A stretch of DNA of 64,000 nt. Source: Paraburkholderia rhizosphaerae (GTDB lineage: Bacteria > Pseudomonadota > Gammaproteobacteria > Burkholderiales > Burkholderiaceae). Shown in pieces: positions 52,210-60,473 of the stretch. Below the pieces are notes generated by a model. That model made no database searches, had not been told where the DNA came from, and saw nothing but the letters and a program-made list of their open reading frames with translations. Both the position numbers and the translations under genes were made by a program. Numbering within the stretch: the stretch's first letter is position 1; each line of letters starts with the position of its first letter. The DNA lies in NCBI RefSeq assembly GCF_004366595.1, contig NZ_SORE01000020.1, forward strand, positions 1 to 64,000, in the 5' to 3' direction.

Positions 52210-54162
52210 ATGAAGAACAAACGATATGTCACGCGTGCGCGCGAAAAATATGCATCGGTGGTGGCGTCGCAGCGTAGTGCGCGTCGGCGAATGTCAGCGG
52301 GAAAGACGCGGCTGGCGGCGATTGCGATGGGCATCGGTGCGGCGACGCTGGCTCACGCCGCGAGCGCGGATGACGTGCCGCAAGCGGACCTTGTGCCGCT
52401 TCCGGTAATGCGGCAACTTTTAGCGGTTCAATCTGTGCGGCCGCTCGGCGCGAGTCTGCTGGCCGCGGCGCCGGTCACCGACTATATCGCGGTGAGCCCG
52501 AACATCACTCCGGGCGTGTCCACGCACGCATCCGACGATCTCAACGCGATGGCGGTCGGGCCGACATCGGCAGCCACGGGCATCAAAGCCACCGCGGTCG
52601 GCGCGGGTGCGTTTGCTGCGCGCAGCGAGTCGACCGCGGTGGGCGCGGGCGCGGGCGCATTGGGTCTGCGCACGACCACCATCGGCACGGCCGCGACAAC
52701 GGGCTTCGAAGCGGACGGCGCGGTCGCTATCGGCTATCTGGCGCGAGGCGATCGTGACGGGACGCTGGCGCTCGGTAGCTCATCGCAAGCGGTGGGTGCA
52801 CACTCGGTCGCGATGGGTTCGAACGCGGCCACTGCGATGGACGCGGACGGTTCGCTTGCGCTAGGCACGAACACGTTCGCGACCGGCGCGGGGAGCGTCG
52901 CGCTCGGTGCGAACTCGCTGGCGGACCGGCAGAACGCGGTATCGGTCGGCAAGGCGGGGCTGCAACGGCAGATCATCAACGTAGCGGCCGGCACGTCCGA
53001 TACCGATGTCGTCAACCTCGCGCAATTGAAGCAACTCGCGGCGGCGTTCGGCGGCGGCGCATCGGTGAAAGCGGACGGTACCGTGCTGCTGCCCACCTAT
53101 GGTGTCGGCGGCAACGTGTATCACAACGTTGGCGACGCGCTTGCGAATCTCGATGGCCGTGTGAATGCGAATACGGGCCGGCTCGACGATCTGACCAACG
53201 TGGTGAACAACATCAGCGGCGCGAGCACGGGCCCGATCCGGTACTTCAATGCGAACTCGGTGCTGAGCGATGCGTCCGCGACGGGCGACGAAGCCGTCGC
53301 GATCGGCGGCAACGCGCGGGCATCGGCGGAGCGTTCGGTCGCGCTGGGCGCGGACTCGATTGCGGATCGCGACAACGTCGTGTCGATCGGTTCGGTCGGG
53401 CGCGAACGTCAGATCGCGAATGTCGCCGCGGGTACCGCGGAGACCGATGCCGTCAATCTCGGCCAGTTGAACAGCGCGCTGAGTCAGATTATCAACGAGC
53501 AGCCGCGCACCGCGAATCCGTTCGTGACCGTGAACGGCAATGCAGCCAGCGAGGCTGCGCAAGCGAGCGGCACGCGTGCTGCGGCGCTCGGCGCCAATGC
53601 TGCGGCGAACGGCGCGGCGGCGCTCGCGCTCGGCGCGAATGCGAGCGCGAACGGCGACACGGCCAGCGCGGTCGGCGCGCAAGCAGTCGCGAAAGGCAAC
53701 CAGGCATCCGCGTTTGGCTGGAATAGCGTCGCGTCCGCCGATGGCGCGGTTGCGCTCGGCGCCGGTTCGGTCGCTGACCGTGCGAATACGGTGTCGGTCG
53801 GCAGCGCGGGTGCCGAACGGCAGATCGCGAATATCGCGCCGGGCACGCGCGGCACCGACGCCGTCAACCTCAACCAGTTGAATGCGGCCGTCAACCAGAC
53901 GAACCAGGCGCTCAACGATCTCGACAGAAGCACGCGCAAGGGTATTGCGTCGGCTTCCGCTTTGCAGATCGTGACGCCGTATCTGCCGGGACGCACCACG
54001 CTCAATGCGAGCGTCGCCGCGTATCGCGGACAAGCGGCGCTGGCAATCGGCGTGTCGCGCTGGAGCGAGAAGGGCACGTTCAATTTCAACGCGGGCGTCG
54101 CTTCAGCAGGCAGCAACAGCACGATCGTCAAAGCGGGCGTCGGCATCGTGATCGGAGACTAA
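52210..54162 (+). CDS. YadA-like trimeric autotransporter adhesin
   Basis: A 650-residue surface adhesin. N-terminus MKNKRYVTRAREKYASV followed by a signal peptide (cleavage near AHAASA). The passenger has many YadA-head repeats (AVGAGA, ALGANS, SVALGA types, about 110-270 and 365-560), stalk/neck segments with DVVNLAQL, DAVNLGQL and DAVNLNQL, and a C-terminal YadA anchor (about 570-650, SASALQIVTPYLPGR). The chain ends in IGD, without the aromatic terminal residue usual for BAM recognition. About six Asn-X-Ser/Thr sequons occur. The ATG at 52210 is preferred over a GTG 57 bases upstream. The 51825-52209 gap is AT-richer and carries the divergent promoters. Confidence 0.93.
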   Translation: MKNKRYVTRAREKYASVVASQRSARRRMSAGKTRLAAIAMGIGAATLAHAASADDVPQADLVPLPVMRQLLAVQSVRPLGASLLAAAPVTDYIAVSPNITPGVSTHASDDLNAMAVGPTSAATGIKATAVGAGAFAARSESTAVGAGAGALGLRTTTIGTAATTGFEADGAVAIGYLARGDRDGTLALGSSSQAVGAHSVAMGSNAATAMDADGSLALGTNTFATGAGSVALGANSLADRQNAVSVGKAGLQRQIINVAAGTSDTDVVNLAQLKQLAAAFGGGASVKADGTVLLPTYGVGGNVYHNVGDALANLDGRVNANTGRLDDLTNVVNNISGASTGPIRYFNANSVLSDASATGDEAVAIGGNARASAERSVALGADSIADRDNVVSIGSVGRERQIANVAAGTAETDAVNLGQLNSALSQIINEQPRTANPFVTVNGNAASEAAQASGTRAAALGANAAANGAAALALGANASANGDTASAVGAQAVAKGNQASAFGWNSVASADGAVALGAGSVADRANTVSVGSAGAERQIANIAPGTRGTDAVNLNQLNAAVNQTNQALNDLDRSTRKGIASASALQIVTPYLPGRTTLNASVAAYRGQAALAIGVSRWSEKGTFNFNAGVASAGSNSTIVKAGVGIVIGD

Positions 54163-54247
54163 GGCGCCGGTCGATCGTAAAAGAAGGGGTTACCGCCGCG
54201 CATGACACGGCAAGTGCACACGCGCGGCGCACGCGAGAGGAAATGAC

Positions 54248-55321
54248 ATGAAACAACTGGTTATCGCCGCGGCGGCAATTGCATTGTCCGGTTGTACGGG
54301 GCACGCAGCGCGCGAACAACTCGATATTCGCAATCCATCCGTCGCGCACGGTGGATTCGGCACGCCGCAGGACACCGCCGCGGGCGCGGCGGTCAAAGCG
54401 TGGACCGACACCTACACGCCGATCAAGCGCCGACGCGCGGCGCTCGACGCGTTGCAGAAAAGGCTGGATCGGTTGGGGGAGAAGAAAGATTCGTATGCGG
54501 GCGCGAAGGCGCAATGCTGGATCGAGACCGGCAATGCATCGTTCGCCGCACGCGACGAATGGGGTTTCGTCGAGGAATCGATCGGCGAGGCGACGGAGCT
54601 GATCGAAGGTCTCGAGTCTGGCCGCACGTCCGGCGCGAATTCGGGCAATTTCCGGACGACGGCTACGCGGCCGCTGCGAACGGCCGCGCAGGTGCGTCCG
54701 GACTTATGGGCGCAACTGGCCGCACTGCGTGCCGATGCGCGTTTCGCGGGGTGCGCGCCAGCGCAGAAACCGGTCGCCTGCGCCGAGGTGGAGCTGACGC
54801 GCGCCGGACATGACGCGTGGACGCACGCATTCGTTGCCGCGCAGCAGCGCGTCGATTCGTTGCAAGCACAAGTGCGCGATGCGTCTCAGGCGCTGACCGC
54901 GTGTGCCGTCGTGCCACCGTTAGCGGCGGAACCTGAAGTGATTTCGCTGTACGCCGATGCGTTGTTCGAATTTGGCCGCGGCGATCTGACCGCGATCCGC
55001 GATGAAGGACGTCGGCAGCTCGATCAGATCGCGGTGCGCCTGCGCGCGCTCGATGCGATCGACCGGCTGGTCGTATCGGGCTATACGGACCGGCTCGGCT
55101 CCGCTGAATACAACCTGCATTTGTCGTGGCTGCGCGCGGATACCGTGCGCCGCTATCTGGCGGACAACGGGGTGAACGTGCCGATCGACGTGCGTGCGTT
55201 GGGCAAAGCGCAGCCGGGCAGCGCATGCGCAATGCGCGAACGCGCTGAGTTGATCGATTGCCTCGCGCGTGACCGGCGCGTCGAGATCCGTGTCGTGGGT
55301 GCACAGCGCAAGCGTGCATAG
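54248..55321 (+). CDS. OmpA-domain lipoprotein, probable adhesin partner
   Basis: A 357-residue lipoprotein (lipobox LSGC after a short signal) with a helical middle (about 45-215) and a C-terminal OmpA-like peptidoglycan-binding domain (about 225-350: VSGYTDRLGSAEYNLHLSWLRA, DRRVEIRV). It follows the autotransporter by 85 bases on the same strand. In other bacteria small lipoproteins or OmpA-like proteins encoded beside trimeric autotransporters (TpgA, SadB) help anchor or export them; a similar role is inferred here. ATG 54248 has GAGGAAA upstream. Confidence 0.85.
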   Translation: MKQLVIAAAAIALSGCTGHAAREQLDIRNPSVAHGGFGTPQDTAAGAAVKAWTDTYTPIKRRRAALDALQKRLDRLGEKKDSYAGAKAQCWIETGNASFAARDEWGFVEESIGEATELIEGLESGRTSGANSGNFRTTATRPLRTAAQVRPDLWAQLAALRADARFAGCAPAQKPVACAEVELTRAGHDAWTHAFVAAQQRVDSLQAQVRDASQALTACAVVPPLAAEPEVISLYADALFEFGRGDLTAIRDEGRRQLDQIAVRLRALDAIDRLVVSGYTDRLGSAEYNLHLSWLRADTVRRYLADNGVNVPIDVRALGKAQPGSACAMRERAELIDCLARDRRVEIRVVGAQRKRA

Positions 55322-55404
55322 AGCGTGCATAACACAGCCACGCACCCGCGCTGACTAATCCGGCCTGGCGCTCAGTCGCACGGTCGCGCCGGGTTGCCGA
55401 GCCA

Positions 55405-55457
55405 GCGACTACGCCGCTGTTGTCGCCTCTTGAATCGCGACATGGCCGCGTAGTCGC
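55405..55457. other. Nested inverted repeat between convergent genes
   Basis: Outer 10-base arms GCGACTACGC (55405-55414) / GCGTAGTCGC (55448-55457) and inner TGTCGC (55421-55426) / GCGACA (55437-55442) can form a two-part stem. It lies between the OmpA lipoprotein and the DUF3443 gene and may end transcripts from either side. Confidence 0.45.
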
Positions 55458-55484
55458 CCGCGACGCCCACCCGGATGCCGCAGC

Positions 55485-56846
55485 TCAAAACGCGTAAAAC
55501 GGCCCATTGCCGGCGGCCGTCGGCCGCGCTTCGATCGCGGTATAGATGCGTCTTCCGAAAAAGAACGGCAGGCCCCAGTCGAACATCGTGGTCGATACAC
55601 CTGCGAGGTTGTCGAATGCGTTATTCGAACTGGCGAACAGCGCCTGCGCGTTGGCAATCGAAAACGATAGTGTCACGGCAGCGCCGTCGACGCCGGTCAT
55701 CGTAGCGGTTTGCGTCGCTTGCGCGGGTGGACAGTACCAGAGTCCGCATTGCGCGAGCGTCGCGCTTGCGAAGAACATGCCGTTCGAGCCGCTGTCGATG
55801 AAGCTGCGCGGCCATGTCTGTCCGTCGGCCGTGGTGGCCAGATACCCGGTCTGCGCATTGACCCTGAGCACGGTGGCGCCGCCAAGCGTGTTATTGGCCT
55901 GCGTGCCGATGCCGAAAATCAGCTGGCCGGTGAGGGTCCGCGCACCGGCGTCGGGCACCGACGGCAACTCGATGATCACGCCGTTGTTGTTCTCCAGGAA
56001 ACCCGCCACCGGGTTAGTTACTTGCGACGCGAGCGGTTGCGAACTCGACGCGCACGCACCGCCCCCCGCGTCGCACACGTAATACCAGCGCGGCAACGCG
56101 TTGCGCGTGCACACGCTGCCGCAGTCGGCGGCGAACAGGCCGATGCCGAGAATGCCGTTCACGGGCAGCACCGCCTGCGTCATCATCGGCGGGCCGGAAC
56201 TCGCGCAGTCCGCGGGCACCGTCGGCAAAGTCGGATCGGCGATCACCTGAATCGGCAAACCGGCGGCGAGCTGTCCGGCGATCCGCACATCCGCGGTACG
56301 CACGGCACCCCACGTGTAACCGGTGCCGAACACCGCGCAGGCGCCGCTCACGGTGCCAGTGCCTGCTGCGCCGCCTGCGCCGGCCATGGCCGGCAACGCG
56401 AGTGTCGCGGGCAACGCGCTTGCGAAAAGGCGCAACCCTTGCGATCCGGTATCGACCTGGACGTTGTCGATCGTGGTGCAGTCAGCGGTCCCGGGCGTGC
56501 AGACGATGACGCTCGTCGTCAGTATGTTGCGCAAGCGGTTCGGCAATGCGTCGACCTTGATTGGTTGCACATTTGGCGAACTCGATTGAGGAACCGACGG
56601 CATGACGGCCGGCGGACTGTTAGCGGGCGTCGCGGGCGGCACGGCGGCAACGGGAGGCTGGGCGGCGCCGGCGTCAGTGCCGCTGCCACCACCACCGCCG
56701 CATGCGGCAAGCACAGCGAGTGAAGCCACAGCGATTGCCGCCGCCGCGGCGCGCGAGCAACGCGTCGCCGCGGCGGCCCATCTCGCGCGCGTCATCCGCA
56801 ATACGGGGAGCGCGGCAGCAGGGTAAAGAGCGCTTCGTGTACACAC
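55485..56846 (-). CDS. DUF3443 lipoprotein
   Basis: A 453-residue protein (GTG 56846 behind GGAGGAG). Lipoprotein-like signal ending in LAAC, a Gly/Pro-rich linker, then the DUF3443 domain: VQVDTGSQGLRLFAS, VNGILGIGLFAADCGSVC, WPRSFIDSGSNGMFFAS and DWGLPFFFGRRIYTAIE. The DTGS and DSGS motifs recall pepsin-type aspartic proteases, although the family is officially unknown. It overlaps no gene and is followed upstream by the DUF2844 gene on the same strand, its usual partner. Confidence 0.88.
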   Translation of the reverse strand: MCTRSALYPAAALPVLRMTRARWAAAATRCSRAAAAAIAVASLAVLAACGGGGGSGTDAGAAQPPVAAVPPATPANSPPAVMPSVPQSSSPNVQPIKVDALPNRLRNILTTSVIVCTPGTADCTTIDNVQVDTGSQGLRLFASALPATLALPAMAGAGGAAGTGTVSGACAVFGTGYTWGAVRTADVRIAGQLAAGLPIQVIADPTLPTVPADCASSGPPMMTQAVLPVNGILGIGLFAADCGSVCTRNALPRWYYVCDAGGGACASSSQPLASQVTNPVAGFLENNNGVIIELPSVPDAGARTLTGQLIFGIGTQANNTLGGATVLRVNAQTGYLATTADGQTWPRSFIDSGSNGMFFASATLAQCGLWYCPPAQATQTATMTGVDGAAVTLSFSIANAQALFASSNNAFDNLAGVSTTMFDWGLPFFFGRRIYTAIEARPTAAGNGPFYAF

Positions 56847-56870
56847 GACTCCTCCGTCATTGCAGGTTGG

Positions 56871-57350
56871 TCATTGAAGGTCGGCAGGCGAGATGCCTGG
56901 CGGGATAACGGCAGGTAGCCACGCACGGCCCACATAGCTGCGCATCTGACCACCGGAATCGACGATCACATCAGGCTGCGCGACGCGCGACGCATGCAGG
57001 CTGCCGGCCGTGGCGAGCAGCGCTGTGGCTTTAGCGCGATACGACGCCTTGTACTCGCCGAGCAGACGGTCCAGGTTGGGCATCGTGGGGCCTTGCCAGG
57101 TGTACGCGAAGATCAACCCGTCGCCAGTCGCGTATTCGCGGATGGTCGTGCCGCCTTCGTCGGTCCAGCCGCGTATCCGTATGCTGGCATCGGCCAGGTC
57201 GTTCACGATGGCTTCGCTCGCGGCGCTCGGCGTCGTGGACATCGTGCCGCCGAGCTGCGCGCGCACCGGCGATACCGTCAACAACAGCGCCGCGCTTATT
57301 CCCGCTGCTGCGGCAGCGCGCATGGCGGGGCAGTTCATCGCGAATTTCAT
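56871..57350 (-). CDS. DUF2844 secreted protein
   Basis: A 159-residue protein with a signal peptide (cleavage after VRA) and a DUF2844 domain (LGGTMSTTPSAASEAI... RIRGWTDEGGTTIREYAT, IFAYTWQGPTMPNLDRLLGEY). It precedes DUF3443 with a 24-base gap, a pairing I recall from Burkholderiaceae. Function unknown; exported to the periplasm or beyond. Confidence 0.85.
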   Translation of the reverse strand: MKFAMNCPAMRAAAAAGISAALLLTVSPVRAQLGGTMSTTPSAASEAIVNDLADASIRIRGWTDEGGTTIREYATGDGLIFAYTWQGPTMPNLDRLLGEYKASYRAKATALLATAGSLHASRVAQPDVIVDSGGQMRSYVGRAWLPAVIPPGISPADLQ

Positions 57351-57736
57351 TGTGAAGGTTTCCTAACTTTTTTGAGATCGCTAATTCAAGATAGCATCCG
57401 ATCTTTTTGACCCATCAACCGGGCGGGATGCGTGACGCCGCGAAGTCGAAAAGTGACGCTGCGGAAAGCCTGGAATTCCGAGGAAAAACAAAGGACTTAT
57501 CGCGAATTCGACGGATTGCTCGAAATGTGCCGGGAACGTTGAAGAGTGTTAAATTTCGGGTCGCCGAAGCACAGGCCGATTGCACACGTAGTCGCATAAA
57601 ACTGTGCCGTCGGGGTCGGAACAAAGGGGTTGAGCAATGGGGCGTGGGCGCGTCGCATTGCGGTCAGCGCGACGATGGCGGAACGCCGGCGTTGCCGCGC
57701 ATACGCGGCGAAAAAAGGTCCGGGAAATCCCGGTTT

Positions 57737-57766
57737 TTGCCATCGCGGTCGCCGGACCGGTAAAAT
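57737..57766 (+). promoter_or_regulatory. Sigma-70 promoter of bamC
   Basis: TTGCCA (57737-57742) and TAAAAT (57761-57766) with an 18-base spacer, ending 52 bases before the bamC ATG. Good match to the housekeeping consensus. The remainder of 57351-57736 shows no gene I can support. Confidence 0.65.
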
Positions 57767-57818
57767 AGCGGGTTGATCCACGGATACTGCCGTGGCGTAG
57801 CGGAAGGATTCCCAGAAC

Positions 57819-59090
57819 ATGACTGATCTTCGTCTCACCAAGCGGGTTGCAGCATTGCTGATGGCAGGCGGACTGGTCGCCGGCTGCGGCACGTCGTCGC
57901 CGACCAAAATCGACTACAAGAGTGACCAGAAATCGAAGGAAGCATCGCTCGCCGTTCCGCCGAACATGATCGACGAGACGGCCGATCAGCGTTCGCTGCC
58001 GCCGCAGGGCGGGCAGACGTCTCTTTCCACGCTGCAGCAGGTGCAAAGCTCGGCGCCGCCGGAAACCGCGGTGGTGCCGACAGTAACGGGCATGCATATC
58101 CAGCGCGACGGCACCGAGAGCTGGCTCGTCGTCGACAGCGAATCGCCCGATCAGGTATGGCCGCAGGTCCGCCGGTTCTGGCAGGAACAGGGCTTTTTGC
58201 TGGTCGTCGACGATCGCAAGAAGAGCGTGATGGAAACGGACTGGAATGAAACCCATCCGTCGATCAACGACGGTCTGATCCGCAATACGCTGTCGAAAGC
58301 GATGGGCAACTCGTACGTGACGTCCGAGCGTAACAAATACCGCACGCGTCTCGAGCCGGCGCCGAACGGCGGAACGTATGTGTTCGTCAGCCAGAAAGGG
58401 TTGCGCGAACAGCTGACCGGCGCGAACAACGATTCGAGCACGTGGGTCGCGAAGCCGAACGATCCGGCACTCGAAGCCGAATATCTGAAGCGCCTGATGG
58501 CGTCGCTTGTCCAGGCGCAGGCGCGCGCTCAGGCTTCCGGGTCGGCGAAGGGCGGCGACATGCAGAATGTCGCGCTGTCGCCGGCCGGTGCGCAGACCGC
58601 GCCGGGCGCGGCAGCGGGCACCTCGTCGTCGGCCGCGAATTCGGCCGCCGCGGCCACCGCCGCGCAAAACGTCGTGCTTTCCGCACAAGCGCCGGAACCT
58701 GCAACGAATTCGACGGACAGCAGCGGTACCGACACCTTCGCGCAAGTCTCGGGGTCGGAGCTGATGCTGGGCGAACCGTATGATCGCGCGTGGCTGCGCG
58801 TCGGTCTCGCGCTCGATCGCAGCAACTTCACGGTCGACGACCGCGACCGTACGCGGGGTATTTATTTCGTGCGCTACGTCGACCCGAAAGATATGAGTTC
58901 GGCCGAGCAAGGTTTCTGGAGCCAGGTGTTCCATGGCCGCAAGGAAAAGGTCGCGAAACAGTATCGCGTGAACGTGCGTGCGATTACGCCGAACCAGACG
59001 CGCGTCGCGGTGGTGGACGACAAGGGCGGAATCGATTCGTCGTCGCAGGCGAAGCAGATCATGTCGTTGATGGTCGATCAACTGCATTGA
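57819..59090 (+). CDS. bamC: Outer-membrane assembly lipoprotein BamC
   Basis: A 423-residue lipoprotein (lipobox VAGC) with the conserved BamC N-terminal segment binding BamD (IDYKSDQKSKEASLAVPPNM) and two helix-grip domains separated by a Ser/Ala-rich linker (about 225-295). It is a subunit of the BAM complex that inserts beta-barrels such as the nearby autotransporter and TonB receptor. I recall dapA directly before bamC in many proteobacteria; here it has its own promoter and no dapA. Confidence 0.9.
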   Translation: MTDLRLTKRVAALLMAGGLVAGCGTSSPTKIDYKSDQKSKEASLAVPPNMIDETADQRSLPPQGGQTSLSTLQQVQSSAPPETAVVPTVTGMHIQRDGTESWLVVDSESPDQVWPQVRRFWQEQGFLLVVDDRKKSVMETDWNETHPSINDGLIRNTLSKAMGNSYVTSERNKYRTRLEPAPNGGTYVFVSQKGLREQLTGANNDSSTWVAKPNDPALEAEYLKRLMASLVQAQARAQASGSAKGGDMQNVALSPAGAQTAPGAAAGTSSSAANSAAAATAAQNVVLSAQAPEPATNSTDSSGTDTFAQVSGSELMLGEPYDRAWLRVGLALDRSNFTVDDRDRTRGIYFVRYVDPKDMSSAEQGFWSQVFHGRKEKVAKQYRVNVRAITPNQTRVAVVDDKGGIDSSSQAKQIMSLMVDQLH

Positions 59091-59129
59091 CAGGCGCCAA
59101 AGGCCACCGCGCACGGTGGCCAGAAATGC

Positions 59130-59165
59130 AAAAGCCGCGAGACGGGAATGTCTCGCGGCTTTTTC
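59130..59165. terminator. Bidirectional intrinsic terminator
   Basis: Eleven-base stem AGCCGCGAGAC / GTCTCGCGGCT with a six-base loop, A-run on the left and TTTTT on the right. It serves bamC on the plus strand and the convergent EamA transporter on the minus strand. Confidence 0.9.
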
Positions 59166-59214
59166 GTTTGATGAAGCGTTTTTTAGCCGGCCGCGGCAAT
59201 TCCGATCGGCAGCT

Positions 59215-60168
59215 TCAACGCTTTTCAGCCGCTGCGGGCGATACGCTACCGCGCGCGCCAAAGCCGGGAATCCGCTTGACGACACCGGTTGCGAGCGACG
59301 TGCCGACGAGAATCACGGCGCAGCCCGCGAGCATGCCGGCGGACACCGTTTCGCCAAGAAACAGCGCGCCCCAAAGAATGCCGAATACCGGAATGACGAA
59401 CGTGACGGTAATCGCCCGCGCAGGGCCGGCGACCGCGATCAGATGGAAGAACAGCATGTACGCGATGCCGGTGCAAGCGATGCCCAGGCACAGCACCGAG
59501 CCCCACGCGCGCAGCGTAATCGGTGCCGCGGGCCATTGCGCGATGGCGAGCGGCAGCAGCACGATGGTCGCGCCGATCATCGTGCCGGTCGCAACCGTCA
59601 GTGCATCGACGCCCATCAGATGCCGTTTCGTGTAGCTGGCCGCGATGCCGTACAGCAGCGTCGCGCCCAGCGCCGCGGCGGCGGCGAGCGCGGTGGTCGC
59701 CGGCGTGGCGCTCAGGCCGTTCGCGGCCGGCGCGACGATCTGGTCCCATACGAGCATCAGCACGCCGGCAAAGCCGATCGCTAGGCCGATCGTGCGCAGC
59801 GTGCTCAAACGGTCCTTCAGCCACAGGAACGCAACGACCGCGCCCCACAACGGCGTGGTCGCATTGATCACCGATGTCACGCCGGCCGACAGCGTAAGTT
59901 CCGCGTAGGCGAACAGGCAGAAGGGCGCCGCCGAGTTCAGCACGCCGACGATAACGAGCGGCCATGCGCGCTGCCCGAGTGTTTGCAGCGACGCGCGCAG
60001 CGGCCGCCGTGCAATCAGCACGACGATGAGAAACAGCGCGCCGATGCCGACGCGCAGCGCCATCAACGGCGCGACGCCGAAATCGGCGACACCGATGCGG
60101 ATAAACAGAAACGACGCGCCCCAAAGCGCGGCGAGGATCAATAGTTGAACGATGTTGGTCGGGGTCAT
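59215..60168 (-). CDS. EamA/DMT family transporter
   Basis: A 317-residue inner-membrane protein with ten transmembrane segments in two EamA repeats (each about 140 residues). The opening LLILAALWGASFLFIRIGVADF and GSVLCLGIACTGIAYMLFFHLI are typical of RhaT/YdcZ-like drug/metabolite exporters. Substrate not predictable from sequence. Confidence 0.9.
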   Translation of the reverse strand: MTPTNIVQLLILAALWGASFLFIRIGVADFGVAPLMALRVGIGALFLIVVLIARRPLRASLQTLGQRAWPLVIVGVLNSAAPFCLFAYAELTLSAGVTSVINATTPLWGAVVAFLWLKDRLSTLRTIGLAIGFAGVLMLVWDQIVAPAANGLSATPATTALAAAAALGATLLYGIAASYTKRHLMGVDALTVATGTMIGATIVLLPLAIAQWPAAPITLRAWGSVLCLGIACTGIAYMLFFHLIAVAGPARAITVTFVIPVFGILWGALFLGETVSAGMLAGCAVILVGTSLATGVVKRIPGFGARGSVSPAAAEKR

Positions 60169-60371
60169 GGGCGGGGCGTCGCGCGCGGTTGAGTCGGAAC
60201 GCGCACGAATGTTAGCACCCGTAATCGGCCAAACAGTTCACGCTGGAATGAAATAGCAAGAAGCGGGAAGGTAATTTCAATGCAACACCAAGGTAACCGC
60301 AAGAAGCTGGGCGCGCGGCACGACAAACCCGAAACCGAGGCGCGGCCGTGTTAAAGCGTCTATAGAATTCG

Positions 60372-60407
60372 CAAAAAAACGGGCGGCCCGTTGACGGCGC
60401 CGCCCGT
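60372..60407 (-). terminator. Intrinsic terminator of lctP
   Basis: On the minus strand a GC-rich hairpin (arms 60379-60387 / 60399-60407 with a nested inner stem) is followed by seven T residues. Ends lctP transcription. 60169-60371 holds the EamA promoter region and shows no gene. Confidence 0.9.
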
Positions 60408-60473
60408 TTCTATGGGTGAACCACCGCGCGCCGTCATTCCCGACGCGCGGCAGTCGTCACCGAACGCGAACGT

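Noticed and set aside
57549..59285. 578-residue antisense frame across bamC
   Set aside because: Overlaps a well-identified gene and its promoter completely, and shows no recognisable motif.
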